Assembly: GCA_937959265.1 (NCBI GenBank)
Contig: CALGMA010000016.1
Location: 1-64,000 of the forward strand
Source: an uncultured Anaerolineae bacterium
GTDB taxonomy: Bacteria > Chloroflexota > Anaerolineae > J036 > Brachytrichaceae
DNA: 64,000 nt
Direction of reading: 5' to 3'
Shown: positions 26,457-35,693 of the stretch, in pieces
Layout of the letters: each line of letters starts with the position of its first letter
Position numbering within the stretch: the stretch's first letter is position 1
Notes under the pieces: model-generated
The model's input: only the letters and a program-made list of their open reading frames with translations
What the model was told of the DNA's origin: nothing
The model's database searches: none
Made by a program: the position numbers and the translations under genes

Positions 26457-28069
26457 CTTGCGCGTTCCTCCTGTTGTGTAAAAAGTGCGTACCACCACGT
26501 ACGAATCGTCAGTTGGTCCTGCGATACGTCTAGCGTTCGCCACAAGCGCACCGCCTCGGCGATTTCGCCTCGAATTGCGTAACTTTCGCCCAACAACTGG
26601 CGCGTCGCGCGATGATAGGCTGCCGCAGCGTACGCTTTAAGCAAGCGATCATGTGCCTGATCATATTGCCTGAACGTCAATTCGATCTGCGCCAGACGGC
26701 GATTTGCGCCGGCATCCCATGGATTCTCTGCCAACGCCGCTAGATAATCGTCCATCGCCGGTTGCAGGTTGACATCCGGCCGCAGCCGCATTCCATCTTG
26801 CAGGTTGCTCTCGCGATGTAGCCGATAAGCTGAAAGCTCCGCCTTCGTTTGCGCCAATGCGCCTCGATTGCGATAGAACGCCGCTCGCGTCGCTGGCAGC
26901 GCAGCCCAGACGGCCAGGGCGACGACCACAGCCACGCTGGCGAACACGAGAATAGTCGTGCGCAACCGGCCGGCCTGCGCTGCTGTATGGAATGACCCGG
27001 CAAATTGCGCATCCGGCCGGGCCAGCAGTCCGAACGGCATGAACATCAGCATGACGAACTTGCCGCCATAATAGCCGTAGAATGCGTCGTCCACGATGCC
27101 ATGCAGCGCCAGAACCGTCACCGAAGCCAATGCTGCTGTGCGCCACTGCAAAGCAACGTTGTGCCGCGTGAAAGCGAGGAGCAGCATTGCGACGAACGCA
27201 ACCAAGCCAGGCAAGCCCTGATTCAACCACAAGTCGAGATACAGGTTGTGCGCGTGATACGTATGCTCCACATGGACGAGCAACACGTAGGTGGAATAGG
27301 GCATCGCGAAGTTGTCGAGCCCTAGGCCGGTGAACAGATAATCGCTCGCTAAGGCGAAGCTGTTTTGCCAAACATCCGCGCGATCCACTCGCCATCCCAG
27401 CAAGCGTTCGCCGAAGAGGGCTGCGCCGATCACCAGTGGCACGGCCAATGTGATCAGCGTCATCGGCCATGCCCAGCGCCGATTCACGTGCATGTAGCTT
27501 GTGTGGAGCAGCCACCCCACTGTGGTGAGCGCCAATGCCCACACTGCCCCCTGCGAGCGCCCCAAGATCAGCATCGCCAACGAGGCGCCGATGGCGATGA
27601 GGCCGGCCGTTGCTTGCGGCAGACGCAGGCGCGCGCCGGCGTTGAAGAATGCTGCAATCTGCAAAGGGATGAAGACCGCCATGAGACCACTGAGCGTGTT
27701 TGCATGCAGGCGGTAGCCGGATAAGACGGGCAATGCCTCGGCAATCTGCGGCAGTAGTTGATACAGCCAGCGCGTTGCATTGTAGGGCTCACGCCAATCG
27801 TTGGTAAGAAAGAAGTAGACGCCAACAATAGCTGGCAGCAAGGCGAAGACTACTCGCAGCGGCTCGAGTCGTCCCACTCGCTCCGGCATCCACGCAACCA
27901 GATAAAAAATCGCGACGCCGATGACGATCGGCCAGAACTTAGCCCAGGCGGCGTCCTGGTCATAGGCCGTCCACAGCCCCAGCAGTGCTGAAGCGAGGAA
28001 AAGCGCAAGCGGAAAGTCGAACGCGGTGCGGCGAATCAAGACAAACTGACTCCCGACCTCCTTGACCAT
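26420..28069 (-). CDS. O-antigen ligase/polymerase family protein with C-terminal TPR-like region
   Basis: A protein of 549 residues. Residues 15-420 contain about eleven hydrophobic segments, with R171 in the ILGRSQGA segment and an extracytoplasmic YLFTGLGLDNF block followed by HTYHAHNLYLDLWLNQGLPG, as in O-antigen ligases. From about residue 440 it becomes soluble with two or three TPR-like helix pairs (DDYLAALAENPWDAG and following), a layout common in Gram-positive-like and Chloroflexota relatives. This is the second such enzyme in the cluster; one may polymerise and the other transfer the finished glycan. The start is uncertain: ATG at 28069 lacks an obvious ribosome binding site. Confidence 0.87.
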   Translation of the reverse strand: MVKEVGSQFVLIRRTAFDFPLALFLASALLGLWTAYDQDAAWAKFWPIVIGVAIFYLVAWMPERVGRLEPLRVVFALLPAIVGVYFFLTNDWREPYNATRWLYQLLPQIAEALPVLSGYRLHANTLSGLMAVFIPLQIAAFFNAGARLRLPQATAGLIAIGASLAMLILGRSQGAVWALALTTVGWLLHTSYMHVNRRWAWPMTLITLAVPLVIGAALFGERLLGWRVDRADVWQNSFALASDYLFTGLGLDNFAMPYSTYVLLVHVEHTYHAHNLYLDLWLNQGLPGLVAFVAMLLLAFTRHNVALQWRTAALASVTVLALHGIVDDAFYGYYGGKFVMLMFMPFGLLARPDAQFAGSFHTAAQAGRLRTTILVFASVAVVVALAVWAALPATRAAFYRNRGALAQTKAELSAYRLHRESNLQDGMRLRPDVNLQPAMDDYLAALAENPWDAGANRRLAQIELTFRQYDQAHDRLLKAYAAAAYHRATRQLLGESYAIRGEIAEAVRLWRTLDVSQDQLTIRTWWYALFTQQEERARWIERAIAALEQ

Positions 28070-28109
28070 CGGAAGCCGGGAGTGAAAGAATCAGGAGTCG
28101 CAGGCGGTT

Positions 28110-29939
28110 CTACGCTTCTTTCTTGCCCAGCGCCCATTTCACCGAACCGATGCCAATCTCGAGGGCGCTCTTGATCACTTCCGGACCGTTGATGCTCTTT
28201 AAGAAGGTCAGGATCGGCCCAGGGCGGAAGGCCCACTCGCGGAAGGCGCGCTTCTGCCAGTATTCCAGCTCCTCGGCCGTCAATCCCGGGTAGTCGAGCA
28301 CGGTGCCTTTGTCCATGTCTACCTGCTCCCACTGCGTGCCAGGACGGAACCAGTTGTTCTCCAGCACCTCGAAGAAGAACGGTGTGCCTGGGTATGGCGC
28401 AGCTACGTGGAACAGCGCCACGTCCAGCGGCAGCTTCTTGGCGAAGTCAATCGTCTCGCGGATCGTCTCGACCGTCTCGCCGGGCAGGCCAATGATGAAG
28501 TAGCCCCAGTTCTTGATGCCGTGCTTGTGCGCCCAGGTCAGTGCGCGCGGTGCTTGCTCCATGCGATAGCCTTTGGCGGCCTTCTTCAGGATTTGCTCGT
28601 TGGCGCTTTCGATGCCCCAAGAGATGAGGTTGCAGCCGGCCTTGGCCATCAGTTCGAGCATCTCTTCATCCACGTAGTCTACGCGGCTGTTGCACGTCCA
28701 AGTCAGGCCGATCTTCTGCTCAATCATCAGCCTGCACAGGCCGACTACCTGATCGCGGTTGACGGTGAACAGGTCGGCATACATGTGCACATGCTTGACG
28801 CCGAGCTTCTTCAGTGTCCACAGCTCCTCCATGATGTTCTCCGGCGTGCGCAGGCGGATGGAGTACTGGTAACTCACGTGCTTGATGCAGTACTTGCAGC
28901 CGGCCGTGCAGCCCCGGCTCGTCACGATGAACGTATATGGGCCCTTGATCATGGGGATGCGATATTTGTCGTACGGCAGCAGATCGTGACGCGGGATGGG
29001 CAGATCGTCCAGGTTGCGGATGAACGGCCGGTCGAAGTTGACGACGACTTCGCTGCCACGCCGCCAAGCCAGCCCTTTGATCGCCGCAAGCTGCGTGTGG
29101 GTGATCTTCATGCGATCATCGGCGATCGGCTCCTCGAGTGATTCGAGCGTCCAGGCCGGCACCCAGGTCGGATCCGCGTCCTTCATCATGTGCGCGATGT
29201 GGCCGTCGGCGTCGGCCGGTGTGCCATCCTGCTTGATCAGCCTGCCGTCCTCGGCCTTCTTCCAGAGGCCGTTGACGGCCATGATGGTATCCGTCAGCTC
29301 GCGCAGGATGAGTTCCGGCTCGCCACGCAGTACGAAATCGAGCGCTGGGAAGCTCTCCAGCGTCTCGCGCGGCATCGGTGTGACGTGTGTGCCGAAGCCC
29401 ATCGTGATCGCACCCAGGCTGCGAGCCAGGAATGCGCCATACATGTCGTTGGTCAGCGTCGGCGCAGTCACCTGAGTGAGATAGAAGCGCGGGCGGAGTT
29501 CCTTGAGCTTAGCCTCGAACTCTGGCCAGCTCATGCGCTCGGCGTTAGCGTCAATCACGGCGACGGTGTAATCCTTGTCGAGCATCGCCGCCATCTGTGC
29601 CAGCTCCATCTGTGGCCAGATCATGTTCTCACGGCTGCGGCGACCGACGCGGTGCTGGCTGCGGATCCAGATCGCGCCGTCGGGCGTGGGAGGGTTGACC
29701 AGCAGGATGTCCACTTTGTAGGCTGGCCGGCGGATGCCCTTAGCGCGTGCGGCCAGATCGGCATCCGGGAAGCGCGGCGCAGGCAGGTTGCGCACGCCGC
29801 GGGTGCCCAGGTTGAGCTTGAGTTGCTCTTCCTTGCTCAGCGGCTTGAGCGCTTCCTGGAATGGGTCTTTCTTCCGCGCAGGTGTCGCAGGCGCAGAAGC
29901 CAGTGTCTTAGATTCAGTATTTGACTTGTTATCGCTCAT
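28110..29939 (-). CDS. B12-binding-type radical SAM protein (BchE/HpnR-like class)
   Basis: A protein of 609 residues. Residues 76-215 look like a cobalamin-binding Rossmann domain (VDILLVNPPTPDG, then VAVIDANAE), but the classical D-x-H-x-x-G cobalt-ligand motif is absent. The radical SAM core has the iron-sulphur CxxxCxxC at C344, C348 and C351, preceded by VTSRG, and an IGLPGET segment. About 70 charged residues precede the first domain. Such enzymes perform methylations, ring formations or lipid modifications; the substrate here is unknown. A GGAAGGAAA ribosome binding site marks the ATG at 29939. It lies between polyprenyl-sugar synthase-like genes and the ligase, so a lipid carrier or glycan modification is plausible (inference). 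Confidence 0.9.
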   Translation of the reverse strand: MSDNKSNTESKTLASAPATPARKKDPFQEALKPLSKEEQLKLNLGTRGVRNLPAPRFPDADLAARAKGIRRPAYKVDILLVNPPTPDGAIWIRSQHRVGRRSRENMIWPQMELAQMAAMLDKDYTVAVIDANAERMSWPEFEAKLKELRPRFYLTQVTAPTLTNDMYGAFLARSLGAITMGFGTHVTPMPRETLESFPALDFVLRGEPELILRELTDTIMAVNGLWKKAEDGRLIKQDGTPADADGHIAHMMKDADPTWVPAWTLESLEEPIADDRMKITHTQLAAIKGLAWRRGSEVVVNFDRPFIRNLDDLPIPRHDLLPYDKYRIPMIKGPYTFIVTSRGCTAGCKYCIKHVSYQYSIRLRTPENIMEELWTLKKLGVKHVHMYADLFTVNRDQVVGLCRLMIEQKIGLTWTCNSRVDYVDEEMLELMAKAGCNLISWGIESANEQILKKAAKGYRMEQAPRALTWAHKHGIKNWGYFIIGLPGETVETIRETIDFAKKLPLDVALFHVAAPYPGTPFFFEVLENNWFRPGTQWEQVDMDKGTVLDYPGLTAEELEYWQKRAFREWAFRPGPILTFLKSINGPEVIKSALEIGIGSVKWALGKKEA

Positions 29940-30083
29940 TTTCAGTTTCCTTCCCTCGTGATAATGCACCCGTTGGCCGCGCCAAGCAAGTGAGTAGGCC
30001 GCTGGCGCATGCCACACTCTTTTTGTCGAAGCGCGCGCGTCGAACTGCACCAAATTTAGGCTTGTGGAGGTATCAAAACCTGA

Positions 30084-30089
30084 TTTATA
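30084..30089 (-). promoter_or_regulatory. Possible -10 element upstream of the radical SAM gene
   Basis: On the minus strand this hexamer reads TATAAA, five of six bases of the bacterial consensus, in the 165-bp gap before the radical SAM gene. No good -35 element lies at 17 bases, so it is only a candidate for an internal promoter. Confidence 0.22.
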
Positions 30090-30104
30090 CCCAGTCAAAA
30101 TCTC

Positions 30105-31391
30105 TCATTTGACGGCATTGCCTGCCAAATCGGCGTCTACTTGCCCCTCACGTCGGGCCAACTCTTCCAGGACGCGCATAACGATCCATGAAACGATCAA
30201 TTGAACGCCAACCAGAAAAATAATGCTACTGCTCAGCATCCAGAACCACTGTCGGTTACTGCCAGCCGGTCCATTGCTGCTCAGGCCAAGCGCCAGTGCA
30301 ACGAATGCAAGCGCAATGCCGGAAATCACCATAACCCCGCCCATCCACCAGAACTGACGGTCGAGCGGTTTCTTGAATATGGGCCTACCGAATATTCCCT
30401 GGCGAATCGGTCGCTTATGGAAGAGCGACACCAGGTAATTGAACATCATGCCCAAGGTAAACACACTTACCCCAGCTACCCCCAACGTCAAGCCAGAGAA
30501 CACGGCGAATACTCCCCATGGACCAAGCTGCGTCACCCCCATAAGCCGCTGGGTCGTCAGCACGAGCGCCACGATTATGGCTAGGATGATTCCGGCCAGG
30601 CCGATCGCGCCGAGGATGCGGGCAGGATTATACGTAAGTGCGGTCCACACGATCGCGTTGAGGAAGCGCATGCCGTCCCGCACCACACCGAGCTTGCTGC
30701 GGCCGGAGCGTTCGTGATGCGGCACGGCCACCTCGACCACCTTCAGATTCTCGTGCAGCGCCCGGGTGCTCATGGCCGGCGTGAAATTCAGGCCGTCGGG
30801 CAAAGGATAGAGTAATGGCAGCACGTCGCGCCGGAACACGCGCTGGCCGCTGGCCACATCAGTCACCCGGGTGTTGCTGATCAGGCTAACGAGTTGGGCA
30901 AATAAGAAGTTGCCGATTTGGCGGATCTTGGGGCTGTCGTTCTTCTCGCCGGCCATGCGGCTGCCCACGCACATATCTGCGCCGTCCAACACTGCCTTGC
31001 ACATCTGTGGGAAGTATTCGGGGGGATATGTGCTATCAGCGTCGAGGAAGGCAAGCAGGTTGCCAGTGGCGTGGTGAAAGCCGGTTTTGAGCGCGCCGCC
31101 GTAGTTACGGTTGACCCGGTGCTGGATCAAGCGCACGGCGGGATACTGGCGCACGATATCGGCGGTCCGGTCCTTGCTGCCGTCGTCCACGACGATCAAC
31201 TCCAGCGCGTCCACGCCGATCTTCTGCAGCTCCGGCTCGATGGCGAGCACGCGCTCGACGATCTCGGCGATACCGTCTTCTTCGTTGTAGGCCGGGATGA
31301 CTACTGATAGTTTGTGCCGAGGTTGGGTGGCAGATCTGGTCGTATTCTCAGCACTCGACCAGCCGCTCATCATGACACTGGCTGCCTGCAT
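30105..31391 (-). CDS. Polyprenyl-phosphate sugar synthase-like GT2 with C-terminal membrane helices
   Basis: A protein of 428 residues. The N-terminal GT-A domain has SVVIPAYNEED, DDGSKD at residues 69-74 and the DXD motif DAD at 117-119, followed by a CVGSRMAGE block. After about residue 250 come four hydrophobic segments. This layout matches dolichyl/undecaprenyl-phosphate sugar synthases (DPM1/GtrB-like), which charge a polyprenyl phosphate with a sugar for later use outside the membrane. The ATG at 31391 has a GGGGAAAG ribosome binding site. Together with the next gene it is the obvious source of lipid-linked donors for the many GT-C-type proteins nearby. Confidence 0.9.
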   Translation of the reverse strand: MQAASVMMSGWSSAENTTRSATQPRHKLSVVIPAYNEEDGIAEIVERVLAIEPELQKIGVDALELIVVDDGSKDRTADIVRQYPAVRLIQHRVNRNYGGALKTGFHHATGNLLAFLDADSTYPPEYFPQMCKAVLDGADMCVGSRMAGEKNDSPKIRQIGNFLFAQLVSLISNTRVTDVASGQRVFRRDVLPLLYPLPDGLNFTPAMSTRALHENLKVVEVAVPHHERSGRSKLGVVRDGMRFLNAIVWTALTYNPARILGAIGLAGIILAIIVALVLTTQRLMGVTQLGPWGVFAVFSGLTLGVAGVSVFTLGMMFNYLVSLFHKRPIRQGIFGRPIFKKPLDRQFWWMGGVMVISGIALAFVALALGLSSNGPAGSNRQWFWMLSSSIIFLVGVQLIVSWIVMRVLEELARREGQVDADLAGNAVK

Positions 31392-31455
31392 TTACTTTCC
31401 CCACGGTTGACCTAGACTGGCTTAATCAATGTGATTGTCGTCGCCGAGCGCCAAT

Positions 31456-31473
31456 TCCGCTGGTCTGAGCGGA
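31456..31473. other. Short hairpin between two GT2 genes
   Basis: TCCGCT at 31456-31461 pairs exactly with AGCGGA at 31468-31473 across a 6-base loop, in the 95-bp gap between two minus-strand genes. It lies 14 bases past the upstream stop codon. No T run follows on the minus strand, so a rho-independent terminator is unlikely. Confidence 0.25.
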
Positions 31474-31486
31474 GGTTCTCCCACGA

Positions 31487-32278
31487 TCACATTACGAATG
31501 CGTCATCCACTACGGGATGCGGAGTGTGCTGCTTGATGGTAGCTAAGGCCTGAGCGCATTCATTAGGAGCAATCTGCGCCAATGCCGGTGCTCGGCCCTT
31601 CCAGCGAACATATTTGATCAAAGTGCCGATTGCTTTTAGCCCATCGGCAGGCCGGATCTTCTTGCCTTCTTCGTAAGTGCGCCCCATATACGAAATCGGC
31701 ACCTCGTAGATGCGATAGCCGAGCCGCAGCACTTTAGCGGCGATTTCTGGCTCGATCCGGAAGTCGTTGCTCTCCAGCGCCAAGCTGCGCATGATCTCTG
31801 TGCGCATCACCTTGTAGCACGTTTCCATGTCGGAGATCCAACAGTTGTAGAGGAAGTTCGTCAAGAAGGTGAGGAACTTGTTCCCGATTGCATTCCAGAA
31901 GTACATGCCGGTATGCCGGCCAAGGAACCGAGAGCCGAAGACGACGTCCACACGCCCCATCACGATCGGCTTGATCAACTCATAGTAGTCATTCGGGTCG
32001 TATTCAAGATCGGCATCCTGAATGATGACAATCTCTCCACGTGCTAAAGCCAGCCCTGTGCGAATCGCTTCGCCTTTACCCTTGTTGTGGGGATGACGCA
32101 CCGATCGAAGAGCAGGATAGGCTGGGCCCAGCCGCTGCAGGATCTGCGGCGTTTCATCAATCGAATGATCATCCACCACGATGATCTCCTTGTCTAGCTT
32201 TACTGCCATGACCTGCTGGATGACTTCTTCGATTGTTTTCGCCTCGTTGTAACAAGGGATGATGACCGATAGTAGCAT
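31487..32278 (-). CDS. Soluble DPM1-like family 2 glycosyltransferase
   Basis: A protein of 263 residues, all GT-A domain. It shows LLSVIIPCYNEAKTI at the start, DDHSID at residues 36-41, the DXD motif DAD at 88-90 and FGSRFLGRHTG near 136. It lacks the C-terminal helices of its neighbour, like soluble dolichol-phosphate mannose synthases. Expected activity: transfer of a hexose from NDP-sugar to polyprenyl phosphate. A CGGGAA ribosome binding site stands before the ATG at 32278. The following gene upstream in the transcript is a GT39-like enzyme, the class that uses such donors. Confidence 0.9.
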   Translation of the reverse strand: MLLSVIIPCYNEAKTIEEVIQQVMAVKLDKEIIVVDDHSIDETPQILQRLGPAYPALRSVRHPHNKGKGEAIRTGLALARGEIVIIQDADLEYDPNDYYELIKPIVMGRVDVVFGSRFLGRHTGMYFWNAIGNKFLTFLTNFLYNCWISDMETCYKVMRTEIMRSLALESNDFRIEPEIAAKVLRLGYRIYEVPISYMGRTYEEGKKIRPADGLKAIGTLIKYVRWKGRAPALAQIAPNECAQALATIKQHTPHPVVDDAFVM

Positions 32279-32330
32279 TATGTTATTCCCGTTTTGCTTT
32301 TTAGGTTTGTGTGGATCACCTGCTGTTTAC

Positions 32331-33905
32331 TCACCGGGGAGACACTCGATAGAGATCATAAGCGCCCTGACTGATGAGCAATTCGCAGCAGCCTTTTGCT
32401 ATATCTTCCGCATAGATACCCGTAAACTTCGAGAAGGGACCGTCAATCAGATATTGCGCATGCGCCTTGGTGAAATCATAGCGATCGTCGAGAGGTTCAT
32501 GGGCGAATAGATATGCGGTGTAGCGGTCCACCCAAATATTTTCGGGGTAGTGGTAGTCGTGTTCGGTAAGGAGCCCTAGCTGCCATTCCCAAGACTCGAT
32601 GATCTGATTTGTGGGAATGTGACTGCTGAGATACTGTGCTATGTCTTGGGCAGACGTGTCTTCTATGGGTCGCAACCACCACTCACCTAGCTGTCGGGCC
32701 ATATGCACGCCGGCAAATGCTGTTGTGAGAACCAACGTGACTCCTAGTAACACTCGCGCCGGCAGGCTGGACATTGCCCCCATCACACTCGGCGAGCGAA
32801 CGATAGAGTAGCACTTCACCAAAGCACCGCCTGCAAGCAGGCAACTCAACACGAAGGGATCAAAAGCGTATCTCTCCCATCCCACCGACACCAATACATA
32901 CCAAATCAACCACACGAAACTGATCGAGGCAAAGAGAGCGGCTAGTGCGGCTTGACGGTGGCGATGAACGATCAGCCAGATCGCATATATGAGGCCTACA
33001 ACACCAACCAAGCCTACGCCCGAACGTATCAGATAAGTCACGCTTCGTGGTCCGAATAACACCGGATTTAGCGCCGTAACGGTCCAGCGTGCGCTGCTCT
33101 GAATCGCTTCTAAGTGTTGCCCCAAAGCTTCAGAACCAAGAATGATCCAACGAGCTCCATACCAAGCTGCCAGCACAATCGCGACCGCCACAAAAGTCAC
33201 GGCTAACAATCGCCAACCGATGCGCCGCAGAAAGAGCAAATCTGCGAGCCAGACCAGCATCAACGCAGGAAAGAGCACGATAGACCACTGACCTTTAGTA
33301 ATCGCGGCCAGTCCAAAAAATAGCCCTGCACTGGCGACAAGCCATGTTTTACGTCGTTCTATACCAGAGGCCCATATCAGGCTGCCAACGAAGAAATAAG
33401 CGAGTGAAGCTACATTCCCCATCGCCATACGCCCGAAGTAAACAAAATTTTCGTGTGGCATCGCTAACAGCAGAGCCAACGCCAGCGCTCCACCAGCAAC
33501 TCCGCCGAACTTCTGGGCAGTGATGTAGAACAGAAGACCTGTCGCGATCATAAACAAAGCTGCAACCAGACGCGCTTGCATCAAGCCGACACCAAAAAGA
33601 TTGAACATAGCGGCTAGCGGTAAGACAATACCAGGGCCGTTGGCCACAAGTGGCTGATCCAGAACTCGGAATCCCTCTGAGGAACGCATGGCGTACTGGG
33701 CGTGTCTTACCAGATTGATTGCACCCTGCGCAGTGAAGCCTTCATCAATCCAGGTAGGAGGCCAGTAGGGTTGTTTGTAGAGGGCGAACACCGTTAGGAT
33801 GCCCACTACAAAGATGTACCTAGCTCTGATGAGTACGCTTTTCCGACGAAACTTCAAAGTAACGTCCAACTGTGTGGACCATCGCGAGATCAAATTTACG
33901 TCCAT
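32331..33905 (-). CDS. GT39/ArnT-like polytopic glycosyltransferase
   Basis: A protein of 524 residues with about ten hydrophobic segments. The first extracytoplasmic loop has the acidic pair DE at residues 54-55 (TWIDEGFTAQG), the expected catalytic/metal region of the GT-C PMT/ArnT superfamily. Such enzymes use polyprenyl-phosphate sugars and act outside the membrane on lipids or proteins. The C-terminal 100 residues are soluble but do not contain the beta-sandwich module found in region 3 proteins. Base composition is visibly more AT-rich than in region 3. No strong ribosome binding site is visible at 33905. Confidence 0.85.
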   Translation of the reverse strand: MDVNLISRWSTQLDVTLKFRRKSVLIRARYIFVVGILTVFALYKQPYWPPTWIDEGFTAQGAINLVRHAQYAMRSSEGFRVLDQPLVANGPGIVLPLAAMFNLFGVGLMQARLVAALFMIATGLLFYITAQKFGGVAGGALALALLLAMPHENFVYFGRMAMGNVASLAYFFVGSLIWASGIERRKTWLVASAGLFFGLAAITKGQWSIVLFPALMLVWLADLLFLRRIGWRLLAVTFVAVAIVLAAWYGARWIILGSEALGQHLEAIQSSARWTVTALNPVLFGPRSVTYLIRSGVGLVGVVGLIYAIWLIVHRHRQAALAALFASISFVWLIWYVLVSVGWERYAFDPFVLSCLLAGGALVKCYSIVRSPSVMGAMSSLPARVLLGVTLVLTTAFAGVHMARQLGEWWLRPIEDTSAQDIAQYLSSHIPTNQIIESWEWQLGLLTEHDYHYPENIWVDRYTAYLFAHEPLDDRYDFTKAHAQYLIDGPFSKFTGIYAEDIAKGCCELLISQGAYDLYRVSPR

Positions 33906-33923
33906 TTATGCCTATCTGCTCGT

Positions 33924-34688
33924 TCACAGCATGTAAACCTTTGCCGTCCGGGTTGCCTGGGCGATCTTGGCGGCTTCCGGCGTGATCTCTTTGATCACCT
34001 TCGCCGGCACACCGCCGACCACTGCGTGTGGCGGCACGTCGCGCGTCACCACCGCGCCGGCGGCCACCACCGCTCCTTTGCCTACCCGCACGCCGTCCAG
34101 GATCACTGCGCCGCTGCCAATCCAGACATCATCCTCGATCACGATCCCCTCAGCTGTGATGCCTTGCTCCACGAAGGGACGCGTCGGATCATCGAAGACG
34201 TGATTGACGGCAATGATCTGACATAAAGGCGAGGTGTACACCCGATCGCCGATACGCACCCCGCCTTGTCCCCGGATGACGTTCATCTCGCCAATCAGGC
34301 TGTTCTTGCCGATCCAGATGCCGCTGTTAGGTAGGTTGCGGAAGTTATATACATGTAGCACGCTACCATGCATCACATATGTGCCCTCGCCGATCTCGAC
34401 CCCGTTCGGGCAGGCGTGAATGTACACCCCCTGGTCGAGATAGCTGCCCCTGCCCAGCCGGATCCGACTGGCGAAACGCAGGCGCACACTGTTCTCGATG
34501 GCTGCCAGGCCATCCATCCGCAAGATCAGGCGATACAGCGCTGCACGTAGCGCAACACCTGCGATGGTCGGCACCCAGCCGGCTAATATCTGCCAGAACT
34601 GCTCCCAGAGATAGCGACCGACGCTATCAGCCTGGCGGCTCAGATACAGACGGATTTGTCCCACATTCCCTCGCAATTCATATTTCAC
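33924..34688 (-). CDS. Left-handed beta-helix acyltransferase (hexapeptide repeat)
   Basis: A protein of 254 residues. The hexapeptide-repeat ladder runs from about residue 70 to 225 ([40 protein letters not shown] and following), with the typical VNHVFDD loop histidine and the [10 protein letters not shown] ending of WbbJ/xenobiotic-type acetyltransferases. They O- or N-acetylate sugars with acetyl-CoA in the cytoplasm. The start is a GTG at 34688, only 3 bp after the pyrD stop, so it is probably read from the pyrD transcript. An alternative ATG is in another frame. Likely decorates the surface glycan. Confidence 0.9.
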   Translation of the reverse strand: MKYELRGNVGQIRLYLSRQADSVGRYLWEQFWQILAGWVPTIAGVALRAALYRLILRMDGLAAIENSVRLRFASRIRLGRGSYLDQGVYIHACPNGVEIGEGTYVMHGSVLHVYNFRNLPNSGIWIGKNSLIGEMNVIRGQGGVRIGDRVYTSPLCQIIAVNHVFDDPTRPFVEQGITAEGIVIEDDVWIGSGAVILDGVRVGKGAVVAAGAVVTRDVPPHAVVGGVPAKVIKEITPEAAKIAQATRTAKVYML

Positions 34689-34691
34689 AAC

Positions 34692-35693
34692 TCAGCGCAG
34701 CGCTCTGCCGCGGAACTCCTCAACGCACCGATAGTCGTGCCGGTTCATGTAGTCCACAATGCCGGCCGTCACTTCGCCGAACGCGCTCAAGCCGCGATAC
34801 ACTGCACTGCCGATGCCGACGCAGGTCGCGCCGACAAGGATCATCTCGATTGCATCGCGTGCGGTCGTCACTCCACCAGTGCCGATTACCGGCGTCTGCA
34901 GGCCGGCGCGCTTCAGCGCCTGACAGATGTCGCGCACACAACGCACGGCGATGGGCCGGATGGCTGGGCCACTCACGCCGCCGGTGCCGTTAGCTAGCAC
35001 CGGCCGAGCCGTCTCGATGTCCAGCACTAGGCCGGGGCCGAGCGAGTTGATGGCGCAGATGGCGTCGGCGCCGGCGTTCGCTACGCTAATGGCGATGGTG
35101 GCAATGTCCTCTACGTTGGGTGACAGCTTCATCACCACCGGCCGGTTGGTGTTGCGCTTCACCGTGCGCGTGACTTGCGCCGAAACGTAGGCGTTGGATG
35201 AGAACATCTCTTCGTGCTGTGCGTCCAGGTTCGGGCAGGAGATGTTGACCTCGATTAGGTCTGGCTCGGCCTCGCTAATGTAGCGTGCCAGCACGCCGAA
35301 GTCGTAGATGGTGTTGGCAAAAATGCTGGCAATGATAGGCACCCCGTATGGTGCGAGCAATTTCTTTGCCGCACGGATCTCTTCTACCATTACCTCAACG
35401 CCTGGATTGCTGAGGCCGATGGCGTTGATCAGCCCTTCGCCCCAGTTGACAATGGTGGGATTCGGCCAGCCAGCGCGAGGTTTCAGGCTGCATGACTTGG
35501 TCGTGATGCCGCCGACGCCAGCCTGTGCTAACCGGACGAAGACTTGCTCGCTCAGACCGAGAATGCCTGAAGCGAGCACTGTTGGGTTTGGGAAGCGCAC
35601 GCCGCACAGTGTGATGGCAAGCTGAGGCTCACATGTCGGGCTCTGCGCCGAATGGGTCTGCATGTGTGCATGTGCCTGAGTCGCAGCAGTCAT
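34692..35693 (-). CDS. pyrD: Dihydroorotate dehydrogenase, class 1
   Basis: A protein of 333 residues. It contains the FMN-binding TIM-barrel landmarks ITLCGVRFPNPTVLASG, NAIGLSNPG, and the catalytic cysteine C153 in VNISCPN; a cysteine base marks class 1 enzymes. The spacing resembles the 1B type, which needs an electron-transfer partner PyrK, and none is in the window. The N-terminus has some 22 extra residues compared with the usual start, so an ATG ten codons later (35663) is an alternative. On the minus strand a GATAAT hexamer ends only 8 bases before the first ATG, which would give a leaderless mRNA. It reads on into the acyltransferase gene. Confidence 0.92.
   Translation of the reverse strand: MTAATQAHAHMQTHSAQSPTCEPQLAITLCGVRFPNPTVLASGILGLSEQVFVRLAQAGVGGITTKSCSLKPRAGWPNPTIVNWGEGLINAIGLSNPGVEVMVEEIRAAKKLLAPYGVPIIASIFANTIYDFGVLARYISEAEPDLIEVNISCPNLDAQHEEMFSSNAYVSAQVTRTVKRNTNRPVVMKLSPNVEDIATIAISVANAGADAICAINSLGPGLVLDIETARPVLANGTGGVSGPAIRPIAVRCVRDICQALKRAGLQTPVIGTGGVTTARDAIEMILVGATCVGIGSAVYRGLSAFGEVTAGIVDYMNRHDYRCVEEFRGRALR

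Noticed and set aside
31456..31473. Intrinsic terminator after the DPM1-like gene
   Set aside because: The hairpin is only 6 bp and lacks a T run.
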